Translations under genes and position numbers: made by a program
DNA from: an uncultured Bacteroidota bacterium
GTDB taxonomy: Bacteria; Bacteroidota; Bacteroidia; Bacteroidales; UBA12077
Length of the DNA stretch: 56,999 bases
Assembly: GCA_913055635.1 (NCBI GenBank)
Contig: CAJXLK010000029.1
Location: forward strand, 1-56,999
Direction of reading: 5' to 3'
Notes under the pieces: generated by a model
Told to the model about the DNA's origin: nothing
The model's input: the letters and a program-made list of their open reading frames with translations, nothing else
Databases searched by the model: none
Part shown: one piece after another, positions 26,837 to 35,157 of the stretch
How positions within the stretch are numbered: position 1 is the stretch's first letter
Layout: every line of letters begins with the position of its first letter

Positions 26837-28696
26837 CTATTGCCGGGATTGACCCGGGTGGATCATATTTTCGGGTTTGAGCAGTTCATCCAGTTGTTGT
26901 TGTGAAAGCCATCCCTTTTCAACGACCAGGTCGTAAACGCTTTTGTTATCCCGCAAGGCTTCCTTTGCCAGCTGTGAGCTTTTCTCATAGCCCAGCACCG
27001 GATTCAGTGCGGTAACGATGCCAATGCTGTTGTGAACCATATCGCGGCATCTTTCTTTATTTGCTGTAATGCCATCAATGCAGCGGTACTGGAAGGTTTT
27101 CATCCCGTTAATGAGCATTTCAATGGACTCAAAAATGCTTTGGACGATCACCGGCTCCATCACATTGAGTTCAAGTTGGCCTGCTTCAGCCGCCATCGTA
27201 ACGGTATGATCGTTGCCGATGACCTTATAGGCGATCTCATTGACCACCTCAGGGATCACGGGATTCACCTTGCCCGGCATGATCGATGAGCCGGGTTGGA
27301 CCGCCGGCAGGTTGATTTCATTGAGCCCGGCCCGGGGCCCGGAAGAAAGCAGGCGCAGGTCATTGGAGACCTTGGATAGTTTGATTGCAAGGCGTTTCAG
27401 GGCGGAGGAATACATCACAAAAGCCCCGGTATCCTGGGTGGCTTCCACCAGGTTGCGGGCTTTCTGAATATTCAGCCCGGTAATTTTCCGCAAATGGTCC
27501 ACCACCCGGTCGGCATATCTTGGGTCTGCGTTGATTCCGGTTCCTATGGCGGTGGCCCCCATATTAACCTCCAAAAACAGATCGGCATTCTGACTGAGCC
27601 GCTGTGTCTCTTCTTCGAGGGTAACGGCATAGGATTCAAATTCCTGGCCCAGGGTCATAGGCACGGCATCCTGTAACTGGGTCCGCCCCATTTTGATCAC
27701 TTCCTGAAAAGTTTCTCCTTTGGCCCGCAAGGAAGCGATCAACTGGCGGAGGGTGTTGAGCAGCAGCTGATTGCTCTGGATCAAAGCAATCTTGATGGCC
27801 GTGGGATAAGCATCATTGGTTGACTGGGAAAGGTTGACGTGGTTGTTGGGGTGGCAGTGTTGATAAGCCCCCCGGGGATATCCCATAATTTCAAGGGCCC
27901 GGTTGGCGATGACTTCATTGGCATTCATATTGGTTGAAGTACCGGCACCCCCCTGCATCATATCCACCACAAAATGCAAGTGGTATTTGCCGTTCATGAT
28001 CTCATTGCAGGCCCGGACAATGGCATCGCCGGGAATCTTGCCCAAGTGTCCCAATTCCTGGTTGGTCTGCGCTGCCGCCAGCTTAACCATGGCCAGGGAA
28101 CGAATCAGATGGGGATAAAAATTTAAAGTCACCCCACTGATGTTAAAGTTTTCTGATGCCCTTAATGTCTGAACCCCATAAAGATACTCATTGGGCACTT
28201 CCCGTTCCCCCAGCAAATCATGTTCGCGGCGGGTTTGCCCGGATTCATACTGGGCCGCCACGTTCAACATCCGGTTGTTGGCATGGCGCATCCGCCGCGA
28301 AATAACCCGGGCAATGTTGGAAAAAATGCGAAACGCTGCCCGCGGATTTTCTTCAAAATAATCCCTGCGGATGCTGAAGACCACCGTTTCGGTTAAGGCC
28401 CTGGCCGAGGTCGAATGGGGCGTATCCTCTGCCCACGAACCTTCCCCCAGAAAATCTCCCCGTCCAAAATAGGAGAGCCGCGTTTCGGATCCCAATCCCC
28501 GGGTTTTAAACAACTCCACTTCTCCGCTGTATATGATGAATATGTCTTTTCGCGGACCATTCTCCTCAAACAATTTGGCCCCCTGCTCATACTTGCGCTC
28601 CTCCAAATAATCGGCCAAAACATCCAGCTCCCCCTCCGTCAATCCTTTGAGAAGCTCTATATCCTTGATAAATGCACGTATCTTTTGGGTCTCCAT
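26837..28696 (-). CDS. Aspartate ammonia-lyase fused to an N-terminal cyclic-nucleotide-binding-like domain
   Basis: A 619-residue fusion. Residues about 10-140 form a cNMP-binding-like beta roll (FIIYSGEVELFKTRGLG, YFGRGDFLGEGSWAED). In its phosphate-binding cassette the usual P-R-x-A is P-H-S-T, so nucleotide binding is uncertain. Residues about 150-619 are a fumarase/aspartase superfamily lyase: the signature GSSIMPGKVNPVIPE and GRTQLQDAVPMTLGQEFE match aspartase more closely than fumarase. The enzyme should convert aspartate to fumarate and ammonia, and the domain could gate activity. The ATG at 28696 is used; an upstream in-frame start (28714) overlaps the -7 element. No HTH is present. 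Confidence 0.9.
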   Translation of the reverse strand: METQKIRAFIKDIELLKGLTEGELDVLADYLEERKYEQGAKLFEENGPRKDIFIIYSGEVELFKTRGLGSETRLSYFGRGDFLGEGSWAEDTPHSTSARALTETVVFSIRRDYFEENPRAAFRIFSNIARVISRRMRHANNRMLNVAAQYESGQTRREHDLLGEREVPNEYLYGVQTLRASENFNISGVTLNFYPHLIRSLAMVKLAAAQTNQELGHLGKIPGDAIVRACNEIMNGKYHLHFVVDMMQGGAGTSTNMNANEVIANRALEIMGYPRGAYQHCHPNNHVNLSQSTNDAYPTAIKIALIQSNQLLLNTLRQLIASLRAKGETFQEVIKMGRTQLQDAVPMTLGQEFESYAVTLEEETQRLSQNADLFLEVNMGATAIGTGINADPRYADRVVDHLRKITGLNIQKARNLVEATQDTGAFVMYSSALKRLAIKLSKVSNDLRLLSSGPRAGLNEINLPAVQPGSSIMPGKVNPVIPEVVNEIAYKVIGNDHTVTMAAEAGQLELNVMEPVIVQSIFESIEMLINGMKTFQYRCIDGITANKERCRDMVHNSIGIVTALNPVLGYEKSSQLAKEALRDNKSVYDLVVEKGWLSQQQLDELLKPENMIHPGQSRQ

Positions 28697-28711
28697 AAAA
28701 ACTTTTTCAAA

Positions 28712-28719
28712 CAAAGATA
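28712..28719 (-). promoter_or_regulatory. Candidate -7 element for the aspartase fusion gene
   Basis: TATCTTTG on the minus strand, 15 bases upstream of the ATG at 28696, which would give a very short leader. The -33 element is not clear. Confidence 0.45.
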
Positions 28720-28734
28720 ATAGCTTGATTCAAT

Positions 28735-28771
28735 AAAAAAAAGGAGATGACCTCAAAACAAGGCCACCTCC
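28735..28771 (-). terminator. Rho-independent terminator after the pseudoprotease gene
   Basis: On the minus strand an 11-bp stem (28771-28761 with 28753-28743, two G-U pairs) and a 7-base loop are followed by eight T residues (28742-28735). It separates this gene from the aspartase gene. Confidence 0.85.
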
Positions 28772-28804
28772 CTTCTATCGACCCAAACTATTAAAACAGA
28801 AAAC

Positions 28805-29689
28805 TCAGAATCCAGCTAAAATATCCTTTGATGCAGGGGTTTGGGACTTTTCTTCGATGACATTTTCCTTTAAAAAGCCAAGAATATGCCTTGATGGCAG
28901 GGCATAACCTACGCCCATGGTGGTGACCCGGTAAATCTCCTTGGCAATATATTTGACCTGATTTTGATTGGCAATCAATACCTGCACCGGATCAATGTCC
29001 TGAAGGTTGTAGCGGCCCTGATACCTCTTGAGCAACTGAATGTTGCTGTTCAAAATGTCCTTCAATTTCTTGTAAGACTGGGATACTTCCGAAAGCCTGT
29101 GCCCTATAATGCCAATGACATGGCCTGTATCCCCACTAATCACGGGACTTCCGGCATTGCCCTGTTTGATGGTCAAATCCAATTGCAAATACCTGATTCC
29201 ACCGGCCAGGTAATAAGAAGAAATCATGCCCCGCTTGATCGACATATTGGCCTGATTCAGCTTGTAACCAATCGCGGCCACTGGCGCACCTATTTCCGGT
29301 TGTTCGTCTTCACCCAGCTCCAGGTTCGGGATCGGGCGGAATACCTCAAAATCAATATTCACCAGCACGATGTCCTGAAATTTATCACTGAGCCCGACCA
29401 CCATTCGCCGCTCAAATTCCGACTTGGTTAAGACCTTACTCGCTCTGGGAGTCAAACCATCCTGTTCCACAAATTTAATCTCCAGATGGTCGTAATGAGC
29501 AATCATACGAACCCAGTCGTCCGTCACCAGGTAATCCCGGAATTTAAAGCCTGTCAGGCTTAAGACATTAATCTTGTCCTGGGTGAAAAAACTGATGCGG
29601 GCAACGGAAGCATGGGTATGGCGCCAGATCTGTCTATACATATTGAACATTGGATTTGGTTGTAAAAGTAATACCATTCCACGTTTCAT
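28805..29689 (-). CDS. Trypsin-fold (S1-like) protein lacking catalytic Ser and His
   Basis: An open frame of 294 codons with the layout of a chymotrypsin/HtrA-type peptidase. The active-site loop, normally GNSGGP or GNSGSP, reads GNAGSP (Ala at 179, codon GCC). The usual TAAH/TNHH histidine motif aligns with TDDWV (56-60), and the acidic region DIVLVNID retains an Asp (106). Two of three catalytic residues therefore appear to be lost, so it is probably a binding or regulatory pseudoprotease rather than a protease. No signal peptide is visible. The start is uncertain: ATGs at 29689, 29650 and 29641 are all possible. It is transcribed alone. Confidence 0.7.
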   Translation of the reverse strand: MKRGMVLLLQPNPMFNMYRQIWRHTHASVARISFFTQDKINVLSLTGFKFRDYLVTDDWVRMIAHYDHLEIKFVEQDGLTPRASKVLTKSEFERRMVVGLSDKFQDIVLVNIDFEVFRPIPNLELGEDEQPEIGAPVAAIGYKLNQANMSIKRGMISSYYLAGGIRYLQLDLTIKQGNAGSPVISGDTGHVIGIIGHRLSEVSQSYKKLKDILNSNIQLLKRYQGRYNLQDIDPVQVLIANQNQVKYIAKEIYRVTTMGVGYALPSRHILGFLKENVIEEKSQTPASKDILAGF

Positions 29690-29816
29690 CCAAGTCCATT
29701 TTTTTATCGTCGCTTGTTAATAAATAACCGTTACCTATCCCTGAATCATCGTTGGTGGATAGCAAGAATGTACGTATCCGAACAATCCTGTTTCAATTTC
29801 GTTCACCCGACGGCTT

Positions 29817-29848
29817 TTTGGTGGGGCCACCATTTCATTATATCTTTT
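29817..29848 (+). promoter_or_regulatory. Candidate promoter for the TolC-type gene
   Basis: TTTG (29817-29820), 20 bases, then TATCTTTT (29841-29848). This resembles the -33/-7 pair of Bacteroidota promoters with one mismatch in the -7 box. The ATG at 29919 leaves a leader of roughly 65 bases. Confidence 0.5.
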
Positions 29849-29918
29849 TAGCAATGAACCAACTACGGATCATGGCACAGTTTATGAAAAAAGAATGTAA
29901 AACCATAAAACCGGACCT

Positions 29919-31250
29919 ATGAAGATCACAGGATATGCCTTGATGATGATGTTTGTGCTGCTTTTTGCGCATCCTTTGGCCACAAATTCTCAGGAACCCT
30001 GGTCATTGCAGGAATGCATCGATTATGCCCTGGAACATAACATCAACATCAAGCAACAAAAGGTAGAGGCTGATAAAGCCACCAACAACCACCGACAAGC
30101 CAAAAACAACCTTTTGCCTTCGGCCTCGGCAAATCTCTCGCACAGCTACAATTTCGGGAAGACCCTGAACCTGGACAACTATGAATACGTCAACCGGGAA
30201 TTTCAGCGGGGGAATGTGGATGCAAGTACCCAAATCACCCTTTTCAACGGCAGGGAGAACATCAATGCCATTGCCCAAAGCAAATTTGAAATGCTGGCAC
30301 AGCTTGAGCGCATCAAGCAGGCCCGCTATGATGTGACCATGAATATTGTTACCTATTACCTGACGGTGCTCTCGGCCATGGAGCAAAAGCAAATCCGACA
30401 GGAACAGCTTGAAGTCACCCTGGAACAAATAGAGCAAGTCAAAGAGCAAATTGAAGTAGGGAAAAAAGCCAAGGGGGAGCTTTTGGAGATCAAAGCCCAG
30501 GCTGCTTCGGAAAGAGCCGAATTAACCACGGCCAAAAACGATTTGTCGATGGCTTATGTCGATCTGGCTCAGATCATGAATCTGGATTCCATGGACCACT
30601 TCACCATCGAACGGCCTGAACAGCTGGAAGCTATTCAAAATCAAAAAATAGAACCCACCGATTCAGTCTACTCCAGTGCTCTATCGGACTTTCCCACCAT
30701 CCAGCAGGCCAAATACCAGTTGGAGAGTGCCCGGAAAGGTTTAAAAATCGCCAGGGGCAAATATTATCCCAAACTTTCGCTGGGAGCCGGTTTTTATTCT
30801 TATTACAGTGAACTCTCCAAGCCTTCCTATCTGAAACAAATGAGGGACCTCAATGCCAACATGGGGTTTCAGTTAAGCCTGAGCATCCCGATATTCAGCC
30901 AGTTTAGCAACAAAACCCGGGTGGCCAATGCACGCCTTGATCTCAAGAATACCCGCTACCAGCTGCAGCAAGAAAAACAGAACCTGTACAAAAACATCCA
31001 GAAAGCCAGGAATGAAGCCATTGCCGCCTATGAAAACTACCAGGCCAATCAGGAAGCCCTCGAATCGTATCAGGAGGCTTTTCATTATGCCGAAGAAAAA
31101 TATGAAGTAGGGCTGGTAGATGCCGTTGAATACCGCATTGCTAAAAATGACCTGTCAAGAGCCCGCTCCCGGGTTTCGCGATCCAAATTCAACTTCATCT
31201 TCCGCCTTAAAATACTGGAATTTTATATGGGCAAGGCCATGGAGATATAA
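29919..31250 (+). CDS. TolC-family outer membrane efflux channel
   Basis: A 443-residue outer membrane channel. A signal peptide (about 1-25, MKITGYALMMMFVLLFAHPL) is followed by two tandem OEP repeats. The first starts WSLQECIDYALEHNINIKQQ and includes LLPSASANLSHSYNFGK. The second contains YYPKLSLGAGFYSYY, and its C-terminal helices run through YEVGLVDAVEYRIAKNDLSRARS. Such proteins trimerise to form the outer exit duct of tripartite exporters. It stands alone here; a MacA-like adaptor and a MacB-like permease are encoded 2.5-5 kb away on the other strand and could be partners. Two terminator-like hairpins follow. Confidence 0.93.
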   Translation: MKITGYALMMMFVLLFAHPLATNSQEPWSLQECIDYALEHNINIKQQKVEADKATNNHRQAKNNLLPSASANLSHSYNFGKTLNLDNYEYVNREFQRGNVDASTQITLFNGRENINAIAQSKFEMLAQLERIKQARYDVTMNIVTYYLTVLSAMEQKQIRQEQLEVTLEQIEQVKEQIEVGKKAKGELLEIKAQAASERAELTTAKNDLSMAYVDLAQIMNLDSMDHFTIERPEQLEAIQNQKIEPTDSVYSSALSDFPTIQQAKYQLESARKGLKIARGKYYPKLSLGAGFYSYYSELSKPSYLKQMRDLNANMGFQLSLSIPIFSQFSNKTRVANARLDLKNTRYQLQQEKQNLYKNIQKARNEAIAAYENYQANQEALESYQEAFHYAEEKYEVGLVDAVEYRIAKNDLSRARSRVSRSKFNFIFRLKILEFYMGKAMEI

Positions 31251-31263
31251 AGTTACGTCTCTC

Positions 31264-31336
31264 AGAACAAGGGAAATGTTAGGTTTAGGGTTTCAACGAT
31301 ACATCATCTTATTCCCTTGTTCTTTTTTATTTTTTG
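31264..31336 (+). terminator. Long-loop terminator-like hairpin after the TolC-type gene
   Basis: A perfect 12-bp inverted repeat (AGAACAAGGGAA 31264-31275, TTCCCTTGTTCT 31312-31323) encloses a 36-base loop. It is followed directly by a T-rich tail. Confidence 0.6.
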
Positions 31337-31379
31337 ATTAAACAGACTTTTTGCGTATGTTGCTTTTCCTTTTCCACAG

Positions 31380-31407
31380 CTCCGGGGTGATCCCGGAGTT
31401 GTTTTTT
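31380..31407 (+). terminator. Compact terminator after the TolC-type gene
   Basis: CTCCGGG, loop GTGAT, CCCGGAG, then TTGTTTTTT. It is a classic rho-independent structure and the second in series. Confidence 0.8.
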
Positions 31408-31545
31408 CCACCCCCACATCCTCTTTGATCCTTTCAACCTGTTTTTCTGTTATTTTTTTTTGCGGATTAACTCGTATACGCTCCGACGTATTCCCGGCTA
31501 AGAGAAAGCTTCGAGGGGGGATGTTTACGGGGGTGGCCCACAAAC

Positions 31546-31590
31546 CACAGATTCCACCACGAGGCCGTAACCGCTCCGGTGGAATCTGTG
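31546..31590. repeat. Perfect 13-bp inverted repeat between the TolC-type gene and fhs
   Basis: CACAGATTCCACC (31546-31558) and GGTGGAATCTGTG (31578-31590) flank a 19-base spacer, which itself has short complementary ends. There is no T run on either side, so this is not an ordinary terminator. It lies 39 bases beyond the fhs stop. The rest of the 378-base gap holds the two terminators above and nothing else convincing. Confidence 0.7.
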
Positions 31591-31628
31591 ATTCAAACAA
31601 TACAGAGATAAAAAAGCAGGAAAGGCGG

Positions 31629-33290
31629 TCAGGCAAGGCCCGTGATGTTGCCGTCTTTATCCACATCGATGTGTTCAGCTGCCGGCTGCTTGGGTAATCC
31701 AGGCATACGCAGGATTTTGCCGGTGATGGGCACCAGGAAACCTGCCCCGGAAGAAATCTCTATTTCCCGGACGGTAACCACAAAGTCCTTCGGCCGGCCC
31801 AGAAGCTTGGGATTGTCTGAGAGTGAATTTTGTGTTTTGGCAATACATACAGGCAATTCCGATAAACCCAGTTGATCAATCTTCTTTAGGTCGGATTTGG
31901 CGGAAGCCGTATAATCGATGGCTGCAGCGCCATAGATCTTTTTGGCCACCGTCTCGATCTTTTTAGGAACATCCCATTTCCAGTCATACATGGGCTTATA
32001 GGCATTTTTGCAGTTATCGGCCGTAAATTTGACTTTTTTGGCCAAATCCACGGCACCATTGCCACCTTGTCCCCATACATCGGTAACAACAGCATCAATG
32101 CCTTTTTCTTCACACCGCTGCTGAATAAAATCTAATTCTTCCTGCGAATCGGAAGTAAATTGATTAATGGCCACCACTGCGCATATATCAAAAGTCTGGA
32201 TGTTTTCGATGTGTTTTTCAAGGTTTTCAATGCCTTTCTGTAGGGCTTCCATATTGGGTTCATTCACATGATCAAGCGAAGCGCCTCCATGGTACTTAAG
32301 GGCCCGGGCGGTAGCCACCAGTACAACAGCTTTTGGGGAAAGGCCCGAATAGCCACACTTAATATCAAAAAATTTCTCTGCCCCAAGATCAAAGCCAAAT
32401 CCGGCCTCAGTGACCACATAATCGGACATGGACATGCCGGTTTTTGTGGCAATCACCGAATTGGTCCCTTGCGCGATATTGGCAAAAGGGCCTCCATGGA
32501 TAATGGCCGGGGTACCCTCGAGGGTTTGTACCAGGTTGGGCTTAATGGCATCCTTCATCAGGGCTGCCATGGCGCCATGAGCATTCAGATCACGGGCATA
32601 AACGGGCTCTTTATCATAGGTATAGCCGACAAAAATATTGCCCAGTTTTTCTTTGAGGTCTTCAAAATTTTCAGCCAGACACATTATGGCCATCAACTCG
32701 GAAGCTGCTGTAATGTCAAAGCCGGTTTCCCGGGGCACTCCGTAAGTACGCCCTCCAAGTCCAACAATGGCTTTTCTCAGGGCCCGATCATTCATATCCA
32801 TCACCCTTTTCCAAAGCACCGTGCGCGGGTCGATGTTCCTGCTGCGATGCTGAACAGCATTGTCAATCAAAGCTGCCAACAGGTTATGGGCTTTCTCAAT
32901 AGCCCCAAAATCACCCGTAAAATGCAGGTTGATATCCTCCATGGGTAAAACCTGGGAATTGCCACCACCAGTAGCCCCGCCTTTAATCCCAAAGACAGGC
33001 CCCAGGGAAGGCTCCCGCAGAACAACCGATGAATTGACCCCCAGTTTGTTCAACCCCTGCGATAATCCAATCGACATGGTGGTCTTTCCTTCTCCGGCCG
33101 GGGTGGGTGAAATGGCTGAAACCAAAATCAAATTGCTCTGGTCAACCTTCTTTTGATCAATGTATTTCAGGGGAATCTTTGCTTTATACTTGCCGTACAA
33201 CTCCAGATCCTCCTGACGAATTCCCAGTTGGGAGCCAATCTCCTGAATAGGTTTTAACTTGGCTTTTCGGGCTATTTCAATGTCTTTCAT
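31629..33290 (-). CDS. fhs: Formate-tetrahydrofolate ligase
   Basis: A 553-residue enzyme that joins formate to tetrahydrofolate with ATP, giving 10-formyl-THF for purine, formyl-Met and one-carbon metabolism. The P-loop ISPTPAGEGKTTMSIGLSQGL is near residue 60-80. REPSLGPVFGIKGGATGGG, DINLHFTGDFGAIEKAHNLL and the C-terminal GKILRMPGLPKQPAAEHIDVD are family-specific blocks. Length matches the usual 550-560 residues. It is cytoplasmic and monocistronic. A TACATTTG -7-like element lies at 33341-33348. Confidence 0.97.
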   Translation of the reverse strand: MKDIEIARKAKLKPIQEIGSQLGIRQEDLELYGKYKAKIPLKYIDQKKVDQSNLILVSAISPTPAGEGKTTMSIGLSQGLNKLGVNSSVVLREPSLGPVFGIKGGATGGGNSQVLPMEDINLHFTGDFGAIEKAHNLLAALIDNAVQHRSRNIDPRTVLWKRVMDMNDRALRKAIVGLGGRTYGVPRETGFDITAASELMAIMCLAENFEDLKEKLGNIFVGYTYDKEPVYARDLNAHGAMAALMKDAIKPNLVQTLEGTPAIIHGGPFANIAQGTNSVIATKTGMSMSDYVVTEAGFGFDLGAEKFFDIKCGYSGLSPKAVVLVATARALKYHGGASLDHVNEPNMEALQKGIENLEKHIENIQTFDICAVVAINQFTSDSQEELDFIQQRCEEKGIDAVVTDVWGQGGNGAVDLAKKVKFTADNCKNAYKPMYDWKWDVPKKIETVAKKIYGAAAIDYTASAKSDLKKIDQLGLSELPVCIAKTQNSLSDNPKLLGRPKDFVVTVREIEISSGAGFLVPITGKILRMPGLPKQPAAEHIDVDKDGNITGLA

Positions 33291-33340
33291 AGTGCATGAT
33301 GTATTTGGCGTTTATTAATTGTGCAAACAGCTTTGAATAA

Positions 33341-33348
33341 CAAATGTA
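33341..33348 (-). promoter_or_regulatory. Candidate -7 element for fhs
   Basis: TACATTTG on the minus strand fits TAnnTTTG, 51 bases upstream of the ATG at 33290. Confidence 0.4.
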
Positions 33349-33456
33349 AACATTTCTGCGCAAACATGCCCTACAACATATAACATCAGGACCCGAAAAT
33401 TTGTTCAACTTCAATTGATTGATCAAATGGGGGTTTGCGGCAGACAGAAGATGCTG

Positions 33457-33488
33457 ACCGGGGATTCCCGACCCACCCCCGGTTTTTT
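33457..33488 (+). terminator. Orphan terminator-like hairpin
   Basis: ACCGGGG (33457-33463) and CCCCGGT (33477-33483) form a 7-bp stem followed by six T residues on the plus strand. No plus-strand gene ends upstream, because fhs is on the other strand. It may end a small RNA or be accidental. Confidence 0.45.
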
Positions 33489-33489
33489 A

Positions 33490-33670
33490 TGGCATATGAA
33501 ACCTGCATCCAGTAAACTACACAACAAGGACATGATTATTTCATGCTGGTTCCATATGGCCAAAAAATAACCTAATAAAACCCCCATTCAAGGACTTACA
33601 CAACAAGGACATGAATAAAGCATGGAGGGGCTATGGCAGAGGGAAGCAAATCATGCAATGTTGGAAGCAA
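33490..33670. repeat. Second cluster of the dispersed stem-loop repeat
   Basis: Two units start with an identical 17-base block (33519-33535 and 33598-33614), 79 bases apart. The first unit has long arms: CATATGAAACCTGCAT (33493-33508) pairs with ATGCTGGTTCCATATG (33543-33558) at 14 of 16 positions, and flanking bases extend it. The second ends with 60 bases (33611-33670) matching the inverted copy at 1-60. The surrounding 475-base gap (33291-33765) holds otherwise only the fhs promoter region and the orphan hairpin. Confidence 0.8.
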
Positions 33671-33765
33671 AATTATATTGAAATACAGAACGTTAATCAA
33701 ACTTTATACGAATGCAGCGGGTTTAACAAAGGGGATTTGGCAAGGGTAAGCAAGGGTTCACCCCC

Positions 33766-35157
33766 CTATTCGTGGCGCAGCGATTCGATGGGATCTTTAC
33801 TGGCTGCGCGTCTGGCCGGGGAATATCCAAAGGCTACCCCGACGGACGCACTTACCAGGAAAGCCAGTAAAACAGAGCCAGGGGTAACCAGGGTTTGAAT
33901 ACCGGCGAGTTGCTCAATCATCTGTGAAAGGCCAACACCCAGGCCTATTCCTGCCACCCCCCCTGCCAGACTGATTAAAACAGCTTCCGTTAAAAATTGC
34001 ATCAAAACATCCTTCTTCTTGGCTCCTACTGCCATTCGGATGCCTATCTCCCGGATGCGCTCCATCACAGTAGCAAACATGATATTCATGATTCCTATTC
34101 CGCCCACCAAAAGAGAAATGCCGGCAATGGCCCCCAGCACAAAATTGAAGATCTCTTTGGTCTCCTGTTTTTGCTGAATCAGCTTTTGGGGCACAATCAC
34201 CTGAAAATCCATCATGCCGTTGTGGCGGCGTTTAATCATCCGCTCGACCAGCCTGGCGGTAGGGGTCAGCTGATCAGTCCCTGAAACTTTTAATATCAAC
34301 CGGTCCAACTGATGATAATTGTTGTGATCCTGGCTGGAAGGGGTTAAATCGATGCCCCGATGGCCCGTGAAATTCCCCCTCCGGCCTTTAGAGGGCCTGA
34401 AATGAATCAACTTTCGGTTCATCAACCTCAATATAAGGGTTTTAGCCGGTATATAAATGGAAGCATTGACGTTATTGAAACCATATTCGTTGATGGTGGT
34501 GGAAGAAATTTGCTCGCGTTGAAGGACTCCGATCACTTTAAGCCAAACCCCGCCAAATTTCAAATATCGCCCAATGGGATTCTGCTGGCTAAAAAGTTGG
34601 GCCCCCACTTCAGCACCGATGAGACAAACCCGTTTGCCGGATTTCTGGTGAAGGGGTGAGAAATGGTTACCACGGGCCAGATCCAGGTGATAGATGTCAA
34701 AATAATCGGGATCTACCCCAATGCATTGACCTTCAAAGCTGCGGTCGCGGTGAACGATGGCACTCTCCAGGATAATCTCGGGGGAAACACGGCGGAGGTT
34801 GGGCACAATATTTCCAACGGCCTTTACATCTTCCAGGTTAAGGCCGGGGGAGAAGCGGCTTTTCTTGTTCTGTGAGGATTGTTGGTCTTCCGATTCGGAC
34901 GATTCTCCCTGTTGTGCAGATTGCTTGACCCGGGCTTCCACAATGATATTGCTGGCGCCAATCAGTTCCATCTGGTCAAGAATCTCCTGCTTGGCACCCT
35001 GGCCAATGGCCAGCATACTGATCACAGCGGCCACACCAAAAAGGATGCCCAATGCGGTAAGCCCGCTTTTTAGCTTATTGGCCATCAGTGATTCCAGGGC
35101 GATCTCTATGTCGTGGACATACCGCTTCACAAACGTTATTCTTTGAGCCCAATCCAT
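33766..35157 (-). CDS. MacB/FtsX-type ABC transporter permease
   Basis: A 463-residue inner-membrane permease without an ATPase domain. The N-terminal helix (SGLTALGILFGVAAVISMLAIGQGA) leads into a MacB-like periplasmic domain (about 65-330, with a Gln/Ser-rich loop). Three C-terminal helices with the FtsX fold follow (FVLGAIAGISLLVGGIGIMNIMFATVMERIREIGIRMAVGA and two more), ending GYSPARRAASKDPIESLRHE. Typical MacB carries its own N-terminal ATPase, so a separate LolD-like ATPase must serve it; one is encoded at 48618-49283, but a link is unproven. It overlaps the adaptor gene by 22 bases. The likely role is export or transport coupled to the periplasm. Confidence 0.92.
   Translation of the reverse strand: MDWAQRITFVKRYVHDIEIALESLMANKLKSGLTALGILFGVAAVISMLAIGQGAKQEILDQMELIGASNIIVEARVKQSAQQGESSESEDQQSSQNKKSRFSPGLNLEDVKAVGNIVPNLRRVSPEIILESAIVHRDRSFEGQCIGVDPDYFDIYHLDLARGNHFSPLHQKSGKRVCLIGAEVGAQLFSQQNPIGRYLKFGGVWLKVIGVLQREQISSTTINEYGFNNVNASIYIPAKTLILRLMNRKLIHFRPSKGRRGNFTGHRGIDLTPSSQDHNNYHQLDRLILKVSGTDQLTPTARLVERMIKRRHNGMMDFQVIVPQKLIQQKQETKEIFNFVLGAIAGISLLVGGIGIMNIMFATVMERIREIGIRMAVGAKKKDVLMQFLTEAVLISLAGGVAGIGLGVGLSQMIEQLAGIQTLVTPGSVLLAFLVSASVGVAFGYSPARRAASKDPIESLRHE

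Noticed and set aside
32268-32948. 226-codon plus-strand frame opposite fhs
   Set aside because: It is complementary to conserved fhs blocks and has no domain of its own.
33611-33898. 95-codon plus-strand frame over the repeat cluster
   Set aside because: It begins in the dispersed repeat and runs antisense into the 3' end of the MacB-like gene. The repeat in both places is better explained as non-coding.
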